Source: Acanthosoma haemorrhoidale (Eukaryota > Arthropoda > Insecta > Hemiptera > Acanthosomatidae). From it: a DNA stretch of 64,000 bases. Shown one piece after another: positions 35,154-47,940 of this stretch; within the stretch, counting starts at the first letter, position 1; each line of letters begins with the position of its first letter. A program made the translations under genes and the position numbers. The notes under the pieces are model-generated. The model was given only the letters and a program-made list of their open reading frames with translations. It ran no database searches and was not told where the DNA came from. The stretch is from positions 114,697,866 through 114,761,865 of the forward strand of contig OV884011.1 in the NCBI GenBank assembly GCA_930367205.1. Reading direction: 5' to 3'.

Positions 35154-35914
35154 TGTAAAGCATGCGTAGAGCTCAGGTAACTGAGTATCCCCAAAGTGGG
35201 GAGGAGACGCCCGCCGCGAGCTAGAATCACTACAACCTCTTAGCCGCCGTCCGGCGAGCGCCTAGAAAGAGATAGAGCGGGTGGACCCGTGGTCTTTCAC
35301 CCTCGCCGCCGGCCTAGCCGGTGGGCAGCCTAATTCGCTTTGATCTGACTCCTTAAGATCTTTAGAAGGTGTATGCCCCAACAGTGCACTATATTCAGGA
35401 GAAGAGGTACAGGATAGGTATAGGTAGTTTATGTGGTCTTGGAATGACCACGAATTCACACTCGGTATCTAAGGGTAGGCGAAAACCGTCCGGAATCCAA
35501 AGGCGAGTGTGAACCGGAGAGAAGCAGACTGGATTGCCGTGGGAGACGCTACGAGGTAAGTTTATAAGGCAACAGCAACTGTCGTCCGCGAGGGAGAGGC
35601 CTCTCCCAAGGAGGTGCTAGTTCTAGCGAGATGAAGGCAGAGATCCCCACTAAGAAGGTGTAGGGTCTGACAATGCTGGACTAAAACATAGCGAGGTTAG
35701 GAGAGAGAGATGCAGAGGTAGTTGAATGAGAAGACCATGGTTTCAGCAGAGCAGCAAGCGCCAGTGCAGAGAGAGAGAGAAGTGTTCAAGGTGCCGGTTT
35801 GTTTCTGTCTGCCCTCTGTCTGAAGACGCGCGGTTTATATAGCCGGTCCGCCCTGAGGTATCCGCATAATTAAGAGGTGGCCACAACAGCATGCTTTACT
35901 AGTAAGCTGTGATC
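35154..35914 (-). repeat. Family-B LTR, larger copy
   Basis: The block 35373-35560 is the same family as 22613-22800: actatattcaggagaagagg, ccacgaattcacactcggta, ggcgaaaaccgtccgg and onward. Its proposed limits, tgtaaagcatgc at 35154 and gcatgctttact ending near 35914, are 11-bp near-perfect inverted ends, so they may be the true LTR ends or the edges of a different carrier element. No duplication is seen. On the minus strand a TATATAAA box lies at 35841-35834 and a TCAGAC initiator-like motif at 35823-35818, about 20 bases downstream. This GC-rich promoter-like part is absent from the 22.5-kb copy. Its first 200 bases are unlike that copy. Confidence 0.65.
35834..35841 (-). promoter_or_regulatory. 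TATA box of the family-B LTR
   Basis: TATATAAA on the minus strand with GC-rich flanks, followed about 20 bases later by TCAGAC, which resembles the arthropod initiator (TCAGT-like). The spacing is somewhat short of the usual 26-31. It is consistent with LTR-driven transcription toward lower coordinates. Confidence 0.45.
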
Positions 35915-36730
35915 CGTCAACATTTTTTTTGGAGTTTCATATCTCCCGAAATTCGGCATCAAATTTCATCACTCTTTTAATAGCAGCACTCTTCAGGTTA
36001 CTTATATGAGGAACAACGGGCCTTGACTAATCAGCACATACTAGTTGTAATAGTTCTTCCACTTTTATTTCCTGAGCTTCAGCGTTGTATATTTATTTGA
36101 GATTTTTCAGAATTGACCTGAATTAAATTTCTTGTAAAGAATTTAACTCTGACATATAGATATTTTACATGAAAGTTCGGGCTAATAATGTGCAAGTTCT
36201 TCGTGCAACTGAACTTTATATTTATTAACTTTTGTATTCGATACGAATCTATTATTATTATAATTGTATTTCATGGGTTTTCGTTCCATTATTTCACAAT
36301 ATAACTTAAAACTTTTTTTTTTTAATCTTCCAGGTGGTAATACATCCTTAAGTCCTTTATAAGCTTCCAGACTCCTCTTACCGCTGTTTATGCAATGAAT
36401 CTTGATATTGTTTACTTAGAAAAAACAACATATTGTAACTTGTTGAATAATTTCAATCTTGATGTAAGTACCGTCTTCCAAATACTTGATTTCTGAAGAC
36501 CCTTCAAGAGCTCTTATAACTTAGTTATAAAAATTGTTATTTATGCCTTAAGTGGCTCTAGAAAAAGAATGCACTTGACTCACTGGTTTATTAAAGCAAC
36601 AACATGTTATTTGATTCAGTCGTTATTTTTTAACTGTAATACTTCTATTTGTTTCACAAGATCAAAAATATAGGTGTTCATTCAGTTGGGTTAGTTGCTA
36701 TGTATGTTAATATGTTAATTATAATTAATA
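35915..36730. other. No gene recognised
   Basis: AT-rich DNA between two LTRs, with no visible internal retroelement sequence, so the two LTRs are not ends of one element. Confidence 0.5.
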
Positions 36731-36735
36731 CCATA
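36731..36735. repeat. 5-bp target-site duplication, left (CCATA)
   Basis: CCATA directly before the LTR; repeated at 37419-37423 directly after it. Confidence 0.85.
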
Positions 36736-37418
36736 TGTCGGGGGCGTCACTAGGGGAGTGCCTAATCACTCTAGCCCTGGTGACAAGTGCGGATTGTTGT
36801 AGTTTATAACATGGACCATTGTTCCATGTCGGCGTTTAATATCTGACTCCATTTATGATAGGTATGTGTCCCGTCAATACACTATGTTCAAAAGAAAAGG
36901 GTACAGAGGTTTCATAAAGAATAAGATTTGATCAGAGTTAGAACGGGGCACGGCAGTGTAACAATAGCGAGGCGTCGGACCGTCTGCAATGGGGCACCGA
37001 GACAGGATGACTGCGCGGAGGTGTGGCCAAGAGAGTATGCTTCAGTGACTAATCTCCTGGTCTTAAATACTATTTCCCCTTCCTAGTGAAAGGTGGAGTT
37101 GGCTGAAAGGGGTATGTTTTAATATACCCAGGTGGCCAATCCCCCTTAGGTTTACGACTGTTGGCCTAAAAGGGTGTGTTTTATGGCTGCTAGGGACTCA
37201 CCCACTTAGGTTATTTGACCACCTATAAGTGCCCCTATGTCTGCCCTGGCTAGTCAGGTACCGTTTACGACGGTGCCCCTCTGTTTACCTGCCTTGCTAC
37301 AACTGCCGCATGGACCCTGGTTTATTACAAGAAGCTTACAAAGATTTACATTATATTATAATACATTATTTGCACCAGAGTATAGGGTGATTTACACATA
37401 TGGTTGGCGCTCGCTACA
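36736..37418 (-). repeat. Solo family-A LTR (683 bp)
   Basis: Starts TGTCGGGGGCGTCAC and ends GCTCGCTACA, as in the 25989-26790 copy, and follows it over gtgcctaatcactctagcccc-like and gtttataacatgg blocks and the ccaatcccccttaggttta block, with about 120 bases missing overall. An exact 5-bp duplication (CCATA) on both edges shows an intact insertion that later lost one LTR and the internal region by recombination. Orientation is inferred from the family copy with a primer site. The short plus-strand ORF at its right end is not a gene. Confidence 0.92.
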
Positions 37419-37423
37419 CCATA
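37419..37423. repeat. 5-bp target-site duplication, right (CCATA)
   Basis: Exact copy of 36731-36735. Confidence 0.85.
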
Positions 37424-37499
37424 ATACAGGTTATCCTAAAAAAAAAAAAAATGTATGAACTATTTAATGGGTCTTCTTTGAAAAAGAAAACTTATTTTA

Positions 37500-37930
37500 A
37501 GTTTATCCATAAGTATAGGAATTTATGTATATGTGCTTGAAATGCTGCGCCACACTCCTGGTACATGTGGATTTACAGTTGCTCAGTGACTGCAATTACG
37601 TCTATTAATTATGCCGGTTAATTTGAATGTAGCTTCATCGCTCCAAACAATATTCCCCGAAAACTGTGCGACCTGCTCAGATTTGTCATCAATTTCATGT
37701 ACCATTGTTGGAATAAAACTTTCCCATATCTAACCTCTTAAAATGCAATACGCACTCGATTTACTTATGCCAATCTCAAGACTTTGTTATCTCAGAGATT
37801 CGTTGGATGTTTCCAGTACTCTTTATTGGCTGGTGAAGCTCGTTGATGTTCTGTGTCTTCCGGAACGGTCTATATTGGTCGCCTCTATTTATCAACAACC
37901 AGAACAATTAAATTCGTTTAAAACCTAAGC
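37500..37930 (-). pseudogene. Fragment of a DDE transposase, Tc1/mariner-like
   Basis: On the minus strand near 37670-37590 one frame reads S-G-N-I-V-W-S-D-E-A-T-F-K-L-T-G and then N-R-R-N-C. A W-S-D-E-A-x-F-x-x-x-G-x-x-N-R-x-N-C block is typical of Tc1/mariner-type transposases common in insects, where the D is catalytic. Upstream, at about 37900-37750, another frame has remnants of the helix-turn-helix part (E-I-T-K-S-stop-D-W-H-K). Stops and frameshifts break both. The right side of the fragment carries no terminal repeat that I can find. It would have cut and joined DNA ends of its element; this piece is inactive. Confidence 0.6.
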
Positions 37931-37964
37931 TTTATCTAACTTTTAGCCGATTAAGTCGCCTTAA

Positions 37965-38855
37965 TTGAGTGAGATGGGGAAATATGTGTCCCCATATCAT
38001 CTTATGTAGAATCAACGAATATTTTTACGTAGCATTAACTGTGAATGTGTAGGTTCTTTTTATTAATTACCGTAGATAAAGTATATAACCTATTTTCGAA
38101 AGAGAACAATTTTTTTTTGTACAAGGGACGTGTCAAAAGTTAAAATATTTTAACCTTAAGAAAAGTTTTATAACAGGGCTAGAGATGTTTGTAAATAATA
38201 CGTTGTTGGCTGTATGGCAGACTAGTGAAAGTGCAAAATCCCGATTTTCAGGAGAGGTAAAAAACAAGATTTTAGTTTTATTGCAAATCAATTAAATTGG
38301 TTACCTACCTGAAGCAGGTTTGCAAACCACGTTTTCTCTTTATGCTATAATTAAACAATTTAAGAAAAATCTGGAAATATTAACACCGAATTTCCTTCGT
38401 ATTGTTGAATTTTCTTTTTGCATATATAATTAAGGGTGGTAGGTCGCAAAACTAATAGGAACTATGTTTCCTTCTCTTTCACGGCTCCTTCCCAAGCTTA
38501 AAAAGAACGCGGCACTTGCTGGCCGGGCATCGAGGACCTGACATCTCTTGGACTAATCAGGATGGCATTGTATTATTGATGATGGAAGCTGACCTGAAGT
38601 CTGTCTAGGAGAGCACTGTTGGCGTTGGCCATTGAAAATCACAGTTATTAGTAAACAGTATGGATTATTTTCAATATTCTGGTTTTGTTAAATACACTTT
38701 TCCGAGGTTAATACTTTGCCGAAATCCGATAGTTAAGACCAAGTGTTTATGAGTGCTTATGTATATATCTTTAACCAGTAATATTTTCATTAAGTGTAAA
38801 AAGAATATTTTCATTTTGATAGTCTCAGTTAGTAGAGAATACTGATAATATACAT
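37965..38855 (+). repeat. Unclassified repeat family C, copy 2
   Basis: Direct repeat of 16855-17545. It begins around tgtccccatatcatcttatg and includes ttaactgtgaatgtgtagg, tgatgatggaagctgacctg, tcaatattctggttttgtta and gttaagaccaagtg. About 200 extra bases relative to the other copy lie mainly at 38215-38440 and 38755-38810. It follows directly on the transposase fragment, so it could be part of the same element, but copy 1 has no transposase beside it. Confidence 0.75.
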
Positions 38856-40667
38856 TTATATTTATGCATTTCATAAGTGTTGTGTTCATTTTTCAATGTA
38901 TAATTTTTTCTTTTATTTAGGGTTCTTCATTGTGTTATTAATGTTCTATCATACCATTAGCTATACCTAAAAAGAGGTATAATTAGAGATTTTAATAATT
39001 AATTAAGGATATTGAATAAATGCTTTTTATCAATATTGTGAACGAAAAGTGGACTAAATTATCGATCCCGATAAAACATATTTTCTTTTTGTTTTCATTA
39101 ATTACTATAGTATTAGGTATAAATATTTATAAAGGCTGAATGTGTTATGATACTAGTAGGAATCATGACGCAAATTAAATACCGCAAAAAGGTACATTTG
39201 TGCCCAGGTCACAAACAGTAACAAACTGCATAAAGTAGGATTTAGGCTGTGAGAATTTCAAATAACCCCATTGCTTCCTTGTATTATTATCATTGAAGGC
39301 ATCTTCTGTTTCAAGGAGAATAGACCGTGGTCGCAACGCTGAGTTTGTAATCATCGATGAATTAGGACACGCCTGCCCAACCGTCTTGTGAAACGTGATA
39401 TCTTCTTCAGTTGAAAGAGATAGAACAATGGACAAAGGAAAATCCAGCAACCCCTAGAACATTGCAGGTAACGGAAATGATAAAGGAGTACCTGATCTGA
39501 ATATTAGTCTCTTCTCTTTCCATCCCTTCGTCATTGTGTATTCCGTTTATACTTTCGTTTTCATTGTTTGAAGATACTAAAAAAAGAAAAAAAACCGGGG
39601 AAAGAACAGAATTTCAATCAACTAATATTTACAAAGATAGGTAGATCTGTTAAAAAAATATCAAAGGCTTCCAGAAGAAAAGGGAGTTTTAAACTGGAAA
39701 TGACTGATGGATTAAATTATTGTCGAGAGATACAGGAAGACTGGAAGGAAAAACGTTTGTCTTAATTATTTGTTTGTTTGTTCTAATTGTTTGTGATCTT
39801 TGAGGATTGAAAATAATGTGAATAGTGTCGTATACTGTGCTAGAAGAAATCGAAGTAATTTAAGAAGAAAGATTATTAAAAATAAAACCATGAAGGTCTT
39901 AGGAATAAATTGAATTATTTTATCGCTTATAAGATGTTTCCATACAAATGAGTTGATCGTACATGATATCGTTTGTAATTCCATGTTAATATTTGTTAAT
40001 TTTTATCATCAAGCCTTAGTAGAATTTATACGATTACATCAAGAGTTCTTGAATTGAATCAATAATTTATGCGTATTTTTTTTTATAATTACTGGGCATG
40101 ACTTATATAATTAAATACTTTGAATATTAATAACTTAAGAAATCGATCAAGAGGGAGTAATAAAGAGTAAGGTCATCTAAACTTTTAATTGTATGACACT
40201 GCACACTTACCTTACTATTTTTTTTCTTTCCGTTTTCCCGACTTATGAACAACTAATTTTTATACATTTTAACTTAGATGTTTATTTTAGCTATAGTTTT
40301 TTTGGTTTTTACCCTTTTGTATGGTAATTATATCCATTAAATTTGTGTAGCAATACAAAATAAATAAAATTAAAAACAATCGATAAAGAACTAAATTGTG
40401 GAGGTAGATATAAATTATTGTTTGATTTAGTCTTGTTCAGTGTCTTATATCTAAGATATTTAGTCTCCAGGGTCCAAAAATCGATTGGATATGTGGATGT
40501 ATAGATATATGGATATCGACAAGGTCGAAACGGCATTGACCAACCGCAATAGTTCTAGGAGATTCAATTATATTTATTATTTGCTTATTGTCAGACCTCC
40601 TTTTGTTTTTCAATTTAGTAGCAGTACAATGCAGACATTGGAATATATGTTTTTGTTATATGATAAT
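38856..40667. other. No gene recognised
   Basis: AT-rich DNA. Minus ORF 39450-39175 (91 codons, no ATG at its head) lies in a slightly more complex patch, and plus ORF 39568-39765 is lysine-rich. Neither has a known motif. Confidence 0.45.
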
Positions 40668-40683
40668 AGGGGGTATACCCCCT
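40668..40683. repeat. Perfect 16-bp palindrome
   Basis: AGGGGGTATACCCCCT, a perfect palindrome of G and C runs in an AT-rich setting. It could be a protein-binding site or chance. Confidence 0.6.
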
Positions 40684-42184
40684 TTTTGTATCTAAGAGCA
40701 CATCAGAATATCCGTCGGGTGGTGGGTACTATTTATTTATTTTAGCTAATTTTATAGTTGCACATATATGATAATAAATATTAAATTTAAAAACTATAAT
40801 TTTAACATTTATAAATAATTGTTTATATTGTTATTTAAAACAAATAATTATTTAATATACATGACACGAAAATTCGTTATAAAAAATATTGGTCTCATAG
40901 CCTTTGACACTGCATTTCATTGTCCATTTATTCATAATTAGGAGAGTTTGATGGTGAGCAATCAATTCGATTTTATGATAGTCATTATTGAAAACAATGA
41001 TTCACATAAGTATGTGGATTGAAAATTGATTTTATCGTCTATGATACTTTTTTCATGAATGGAAATGTGTTTCAGTCAACTGCAGATGTTCTTATTAGAT
41101 TCATTGGATTGGAGGGAAATTTCTAGCTTCCCTTCTTCTGCCCTTACTTGAACAAACTCTGCAATGTTTGCAGCTATTTCCGAAACATTTTCTTGGCAAG
41201 AAAATGGATTGATAAAAAATATGACTTTTGGCTCTGCCTGGTCTGGAAGTACTTTGTGGTTGATAACAAATAATAAATAATCAGCTTCGAAAATTTATGA
41301 TTAATCTATCTTATTGTAATTGACAGCGGCGGGTACAGGTTGTAACCTATGGGTCCGAGGCTATTAGCATGGTGCAGTGTTCATGATGACCACGTAATAT
41401 TGTAGGGTCGCTAGTTCAAATCCTTAAGCGGCTTCCTTTATATTGCAAATCCAGAAATTTATAAAATAAATATTTATCAATATAACGATGGCTATTGTTC
41501 GTTTATGCTTCGAAGCTAGCAGAACTGCTTTGCTTATTGGACCGAGGGAAGATATCACATTTACAAGATGACAATATAAAATGAGCAAGTTTTTTTCAAG
41601 AATATCTCATCTATGCTTCAATTAAAAAAAAAAAGAATTCTTCAACCACTTTCCAAGATCTCAATTCAATCTTAGGGCAGAAAGGACTTCTCATTATTAT
41701 TGAGCCCTACGGGGCAATCATTACCAAAAAATAGAACAGGGATGGTTAAAATGATCCAATCGATCTGAAATAGTATAGGGAAGACCATCTAAAAAAAATC
41801 AACGTGACATTGCAGGATTTGAAAAAATCCAGTGTGAAAAAATTAACCCGCTTCGGTCTGACTCTCAAGCTTATTCAAGTCCCAATCCAGAAACTATATA
41901 AGATTTAATGTTCTGATTTCCTTCTCATGGACTCATTACATTTGCGTTAATTTAAAAAGCAAATGAAATATTTCCACCTTAACTTATGGTGTCCGTTTAT
42001 ATTAAATTTATAAAAAAAAACTAAATCCTTACGCATGACGTCCACCCTTCGATTTGGTCAATGTCCTCCCGTACATTTTGACAACCGACCTTTGGCATAA
42101 AAATAACCGACTAAAGATATTACAGCATTTACTGGTCCAATGTTGAATTCCTTCCCCTGTCCTAGATACTAATAACATACAAAT
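40684..42184. other. No gene recognised
   Basis: AT-rich DNA with a mild tRNA-B-box resemblance at 41410 that does not fold as a tRNA. Confidence 0.5.
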
Positions 42185-42430
42185 TTTTGCTGAAACGAAT
42201 TTGGACATATGAAGCCCAAATTTAAGGACGGGCTAAGAATACTGACCTCAAAACTTTAGTCTTTTCAATCATAAGTTCTAGGACTCGGGCTCACCATTTG
42301 ACGCAATAAACCAGACTTACCTAAAAATTCCTTACGTTCACGATTGCACCAGAAAATTATAAAGAAACTTTCATAACAAACTGTACTGACACCCCAAACC
42401 CACTGATACGAGAATTGACTTACTAAATAG
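42185..42430 (+). pseudogene. Old Jockey-like RT C-terminus relic
   Basis: The plus strand reads R-I-W-T-Y-E-A at about 42200, where the better copy at 62065-63591 has P-I-W-T-Y-G-I; then a gap of shifted frames; then E-N-Y-K-E-T-F and P-N-P-L-I near 42355-42410, where the better copy has S-N-H-P-N-P. Order and spacing fit the tail of a Jockey-like ORF2. Upstream RT motifs are not readable. It is too worn to belong to the young family. Confidence 0.5.
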
Positions 42431-45400
42431 TATTCGATGACAACTGGTGAGAATTGAGATCTTCTGAATTAATAATAATAAGAAATCTTCTAACTTAGCT
42501 TCAACAGTAATGGGGAGTATTTATTGGATGTCCTTTGGCCTCATGTCATTTTGCTAAATTGACAACACATTCGCTGGTTGTGAGTTAAGTAATTTTTTTT
42601 TAAATATGATTCTTTTAAGAATAAACAATATATATCTTATATTCCACATATGAACGATGTTAACATGACAGTTATCTTAAATGTATAGACTATTTTTTTT
42701 AAATGTTTTTTTGGGCAATATTAATAATAACCGTTGGTATATAAACAGTGGCGAAGTCACTGATTCCTTGATTGTTCGCGTAATTAAAACATTGGTCCCA
42801 TTAATAAATACCACAATCTGATCTTTTCCTTGGCGCTTTTTTCTCCAAGGGTGTCAACGCCGTCTTACTGGAACGCCACAAAGAACGGTCGGTGAATTTG
42901 AACACAAAAAAACAACAACAAAAACTAGGAAAATAAAATATTATAATAGCCAGAGAAGAAATTTACGAGACAAAAATACATTATAATAAAACTATATACG
43001 TGTATTGTTACTAATGGTGGCATACAGATGGAGAGTTATTAAGCTTATTCTAATTCAAAAGGGTGCCCAAGCTACTGCTTACCTTCCGGTTCGTCCAAAC
43101 CTGGTCACAGTTTTGGATGGATTTCTTCCGGTCACTGGCCTAGAACAATACAACTCCTTTTTAAAAGCCCTTTCTTTGTATTGCGACTCGGCGGTATAAG
43201 CTGGCTGGAGGTCGGGTCGTCTCAGCTTCTGTCTCTTCTACTGTCTTTTGACTCCTTAGTATGAAAGACAACTTCGTTAGAAGGTACCAATTTCCTTTTC
43301 CACTGCCAGTTCTATGAATTTTTATTTACTAGTCTGTAGAGAATGCCTCTACAGAAATTATACGAACTCAAATTGTAATCCTTTACCCACTTTGCATTCT
43401 TAATTATTGTCGTTTACGCTTCAAATTTGACGTATTATTATGCGTATAAAGCTCCCTGCTACATAATCTGGTACAGTATATTCATTACTAGTTTTGGTAT
43501 AGTCTATTACAAAGCATAGGTAAATATAAAGAGGTTTTTTGTGTTTCGCTGCTGTTAACTGGAGAGCATGTATGCGCTTATATATTTTCGATTAAAATAT
43601 TATAGGTAGCTCATATGAATATATACAGCAATGCACTGATTTCTCGACGTTGTTTTTTATGCGAATCCACTTTTGGAGCTCAGGGAATTTTATTGTGATA
43701 TTCAGTTAGCGTTGAAGAATTTTTCTATTATAATGCCGATGGTCCCCCATAATCCCCTCTGTAGTAAAAGTAATCTCATTGATTATAAAATCCTTTAATG
43801 GTTATAACTTCCTAAAAGTTATGAGCAATGAAAGAGAAAAGAGATCTTGGGCCAATTAAAGAAGGCCTTGTCGGGTAATTACTGAAACGACTCTGACTCA
43901 CCTGAACTCTTATAATTGCAGGCACCAAGGGCCTCGACTTTTCTTGTGGTTTAATAATAGAACGAAAGAAAGATTATCCCATTGTTTCCTTTTGTAGGGG
44001 GGAGGGGGATTTTTATTTCCACGCTCCATCCATTTTTAACGACGTGAAATGCCTTGAAAACTCTTCGTCGGGAATAACCCTTTCTAACTGGCTAACGGGC
44101 CATGTTTTTTACCCTATTTCCCTTCGTCAATTCGTCACTCTCCATCTTTCAGAAATAATATCATCTGATATCTAATAAACGAAATGGAATAAGAAACTCT
44201 ATTTTAAGAATAACATAATTATTAACTAATGTAGGGCCACAGTCTGGCCGTCCTAAAATGACTACAAGTAATTATGTTTTAAATGCATAACTTCATACAA
44301 AAAGTACAATGATTTAGAGCGAACGAGAAATAAAATACACTTAACAAGAAGGGATTCGAAAACTGACAGATGGGGTAAAGTGACGAAGGTAGTAAGCACG
44401 AAGAAAAAAATTACGTAATTGAAAAAACATCTCTTTGCCCTGTAGCAGCTTAGCGAGAATAAAGGCAGGTTATGCCGACGTTCATGAACGAAATAGGACC
44501 GGTAAACACATGCTACTTTCGCCCAAATTCTCGTCTGGGGGAGCGACGAAATGCACGACATGAATTCTCCTGGGTCAAGACTCTCACAAATACCGATGGG
44601 AACAAAAAGCGAGTACACGGTGTAGAACCCTATGAGGAGATCTAATTTTCCATTGTGAAAGTATTATAAGTTTTTTAATTTATAATTTTTAAATGAAAAC
44701 ACAATAAAAAATTCTAACATCTACTGTCATCTTTAAGAAAGTAGAAAGAGGAATTTTGTAGACATTTACATCCTAGACATATACTAAAAAATGCCTTATT
44801 AATACTTTGATGAATTATAGTTCATCATTCATAATTGATAGTAAATTAAATCTATGTTTCTAAGTCATTGTGAAAAGAAAAGAAAGCTTTGACGGTCTAA
44901 TTCACATATTATATAAATCAAGTAAGTATTCAGCTGGAAAATCATTTGACCCTACGCTTTCTATACATACAAGTTTATGAACTTTAAAAAAATTAAACAA
45001 ATAATTATTATTATTTCTAGAATCACTTAGTACATTTTTTTTTTCAGGGTTTTATTATTACTATTTTGTTGGGGGGGGATTAATTGAGATGCTGTGCTAG
45101 GTAAATTAATATCGTAGCGGTTGACATACGCCGTTCTAAATTAAGACTTATTTAAACATTCCAGCATGATTATTACGTGATTCATGAGCTGTGAGGTTAG
45201 CATAGGCCCGAGTAGTTGTGCAGTACTGTTCCAAACTTTCTTCATTATCTCGCTTGGGTTTGCAGTGTCACCAGATTCGGGGGAACTTCTCTGCCTTACA
45301 TTGACAAGTTTAGTCGTCACTCACACTCAACAGGCTGCTTAATTGCTTGTCAGCTTAATAGTTTAGCTCTATTTACTTCTTAGCGAAATAAATAATAAAC

Positions 45401-47231
45401 AATATACCGTTACGATGTCACCCATTTCAGTGTGCAAGTATTTGTCAATTCACTGTTTGACTTAGAAATATAAAGTTATCATGCAGGGCCTGCTAGATCC
45501 TGTGGTGACATGAATAATTTTCAACCTTATAAAATATGATCATGTGATGTTTATTATTAATAAATTAATTACTTGCCGATACAAAAATAAATATTTTGTT
45601 TTATCATATTTTGTAGTGCATTAAATTAAAGATCTTGTGTTCCCGATTGATAATATGTAGTTTGTTTGTTTATTTAAACTACGTATAGTTACGAGAATCA
45701 TTCCATTAACATCGTGTTCCAACTTTCTATACATGGAGGCATGATATTTTACATGGTAGTTTAATTATATACTTGGATGATACTAAAATTAAACCCAGTC
45801 TTAATTAAACAGAATAGTTAATTAATTAGTAATAAGCAAATAAATATTTTCTCATCCCATTGAGGAGGGCATTTGTTATTTTATTTTTTTCCCTTATCCG
45901 TTGTTATTATTAATTATGGAAATCAGTATGGACTACATAAATGAATCTATTTACTATTATATTATAAATTAATCTGTTATAGCTTGGGCTGTATTTTATA
46001 CAATTTTTAATCATTTTACATTGATATTTGTGATTATTATAAAAGTATAATGTACATTATAGTATTGATCGTCTAAACTTTTTTAAAAGTGATAGGGCTC
46101 ACCTTATGAATCATTGACTTAAAACTAACAACATATTCTTAACCTAATTAACAGACTGTTGGCTGTTGCAATCGATGTGGGAATGGTTGTGGGGTCATAG
46201 TGTTAAACACTGGGTTAGGTGCTGCAACGAGTCAAAAAACTTCATGTCTGACTGGATGAACTCACCCACAGACAGCACACCATACAACGGGTGCAGGTCG
46301 ACGTTCTTTAACTTCTTGAGAGAGGTATGTCTGGCGACTTTTCTCATGTTAATTAGGACATATCGACAATATTTAAATGGAATTGACACGTAAAATAGGC
46401 CGGGAGTTAGGTGGACTATGATTACATGAAGCATTGAAACTTTCATTAATATTGGTTTCGCAACTTTAACTCAACCGTTTTTTGACTCTGATAGACAATC
46501 TGTTGAACGGATATTTAAATGATGCCCTATAAATGAAGGAAATAAAATAAACAACTCAATAAAAGCATAATTGTGATGCAATGTACTTTATAATCAACTT
46601 GAATTTTCACTGTTTCCATAGTGAATGGATAATATTTTATATGAATTATTAATAAATACAATTTTAAATATCCAGTGTAGCAATTTGAAAATTAATGAAT
46701 GAACTACACATACAAATAATCTCACTGACTACATTAAAGGGGTTTAGAAGATGGCCGTGTCCTAGAAAACCCTCTTGTAATTTATATCTTCAAATGAAAA
46801 TACTTCCACGGTCCACGCCTTAATAACTCTATAAAATTAGAGCTCCCTCCTACTTTCAGACAATTGTTAAATACTGAGTAAAATTTCCTTCTGTGGAAAA
46901 GATCTAACTTTAAAAAATGGACGAGTTGCAGATTATTTTTCTGATAGAACATGATATATGGTTAAAACACCGCTTGAATAATTCAGTAAACATATGCGGG
47001 GTGGACCCAAGTGAATGTTTTTATATTAGAGGATAGACCCTCATCTGATTGTCGTGACAAAAAGTGGCATTTTGAAATATGTAATTCCATCCATTGCAGT
47101 AAGGTGGGCAGTTGGGCCTCAAAGAGCTTCTAAAGTAGAAGAAAAGGGAATTTATAGAATAATTATTTACTTTAGAAAGGGTAGCTTTTAAATGCTTTAT
47201 GCAATATTTAAGATCTAAGGATCTTCCTCTA
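42431..47231. other. No gene recognised
   Basis: About 4.8 kb of AT-rich DNA with a run of eight G at 45071-45078. A minus ORF at 44618-44262 (118 codons, GTG at its head) and a plus/minus overlapping pair at 46166-46446 have no recognisable domain. I see no repeat shared with other parts of the window. Confidence 0.45.
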
Positions 47232-47235
47232 TCAC

Positions 47236-47340
47236 TTATTCATCAATTTATGAATCAATGTTTGATAATGCCATAATATCGCGCTCTTACGAAGGCTGGA
47301 CCTTGCATGCTTTTACATTCAACAATACCTATACTCTTGA
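47236..47340 (+). repeat. Direct repeat, left copy
   Basis: catcaatttatgaatcaatg to gcatgcttttacattcaaca matches 47838-47935 with few changes (about ten substitutions and a small insertion). The two copies are about 600 bp apart on the same strand and bracket a Jockey relic. Confidence 0.8.
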
Positions 47341-47439
47341 GTAATATGGGTTTAAAAAGTGGAGGATCTACATAATCAGTAAATGAAACGTTTTGAGCTT
47401 TGGAGGACTAGGTGCCCGGTTTTATAACTCTTCGATCAA

Positions 47440-47565
47440 CTGGTTACGTAAAATAAAATCGTTAGCTACTTAGGACTGTACTTATATGAAAGATTGCTTT
47501 GGATTATTTACACAAGGACAAAAAGAACTGAACATGACCCACGTAAAAAAATCGACTATCTAAGA
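47440..47565 (+). pseudogene. Jockey-like RT relic between two direct repeats
   Basis: The plus strand reads S-Y-L-G-L-Y-L-Y-E-R-L-L-W, matching the Y-L-G-F-H-L-D-K-R-L-T-W block that follows the RT core in the good copies at 15370 and 62500. Next come T-R-T-K-R-T-E, in place of the basic R-x-K-R-x-E-L stretch. Nothing upstream or downstream is readable as RT. It is a short, old fragment. Confidence 0.55.
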
Positions 47566-47831
47566 ACGAGTAACACCTGTCAACAGAAAACAAAATCCTA
47601 AAACGTAGATGCAACAAAATGTACGGGGAAGAGCATTGAGATTTTACAAAATTCTTGCATTACAATCTAAGCAGTAAGATCTCAACTTCTTAATAAAGAC
47701 ATTAAATAATCCATCTCTCTTTGAGTGGGATGATCAGTTTCTTATTTATATACATTCGCTACACTTGTCAGCCTTTAACAAACGCTCAGATTACGATGAC
47801 CTAGAGGCATTTTTTGAAATTCGAGATAATA

Positions 47832-47940
47832 TCATTTATACATCAATTTATGAATCAATGTTTGATAATCCCATAATATCGCGCTCTTACGAATGCCGGA
47901 CCTCTCATGCTTTTACGTTCAGCAACACCTTTTATTAATA
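47832..47940 (+). repeat. Direct repeat, right copy
   Basis: Partner of 47236-47340; shares atttatgaatcaatgtttga, cataatatcgcgctcttacg and catgcttttac. Confidence 0.8.

Noticed and set aside
35154..37423. The LTRs at 35.2 and 36.7 kb as two ends of one element
   Set aside because: They belong to different families (B and A), and the DNA between them has no retroelement coding sequence; the second has its own 5-bp duplication.
41360..41435. tRNA-like segment with agttcaaatcct B-box resemblance
   Set aside because: The T-arm and acceptor stems do not pair and no A box of good quality is at the right distance.
44262..44618. 118-codon minus-strand ORF
   Set aside because: It begins with GTG, has no known motif, and its second half is hydrophobic AT-driven sequence.
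46166..46446. Overlapping plus and minus ORFs
   Set aside because: No recognised motif in either, and I could not choose between the strands.
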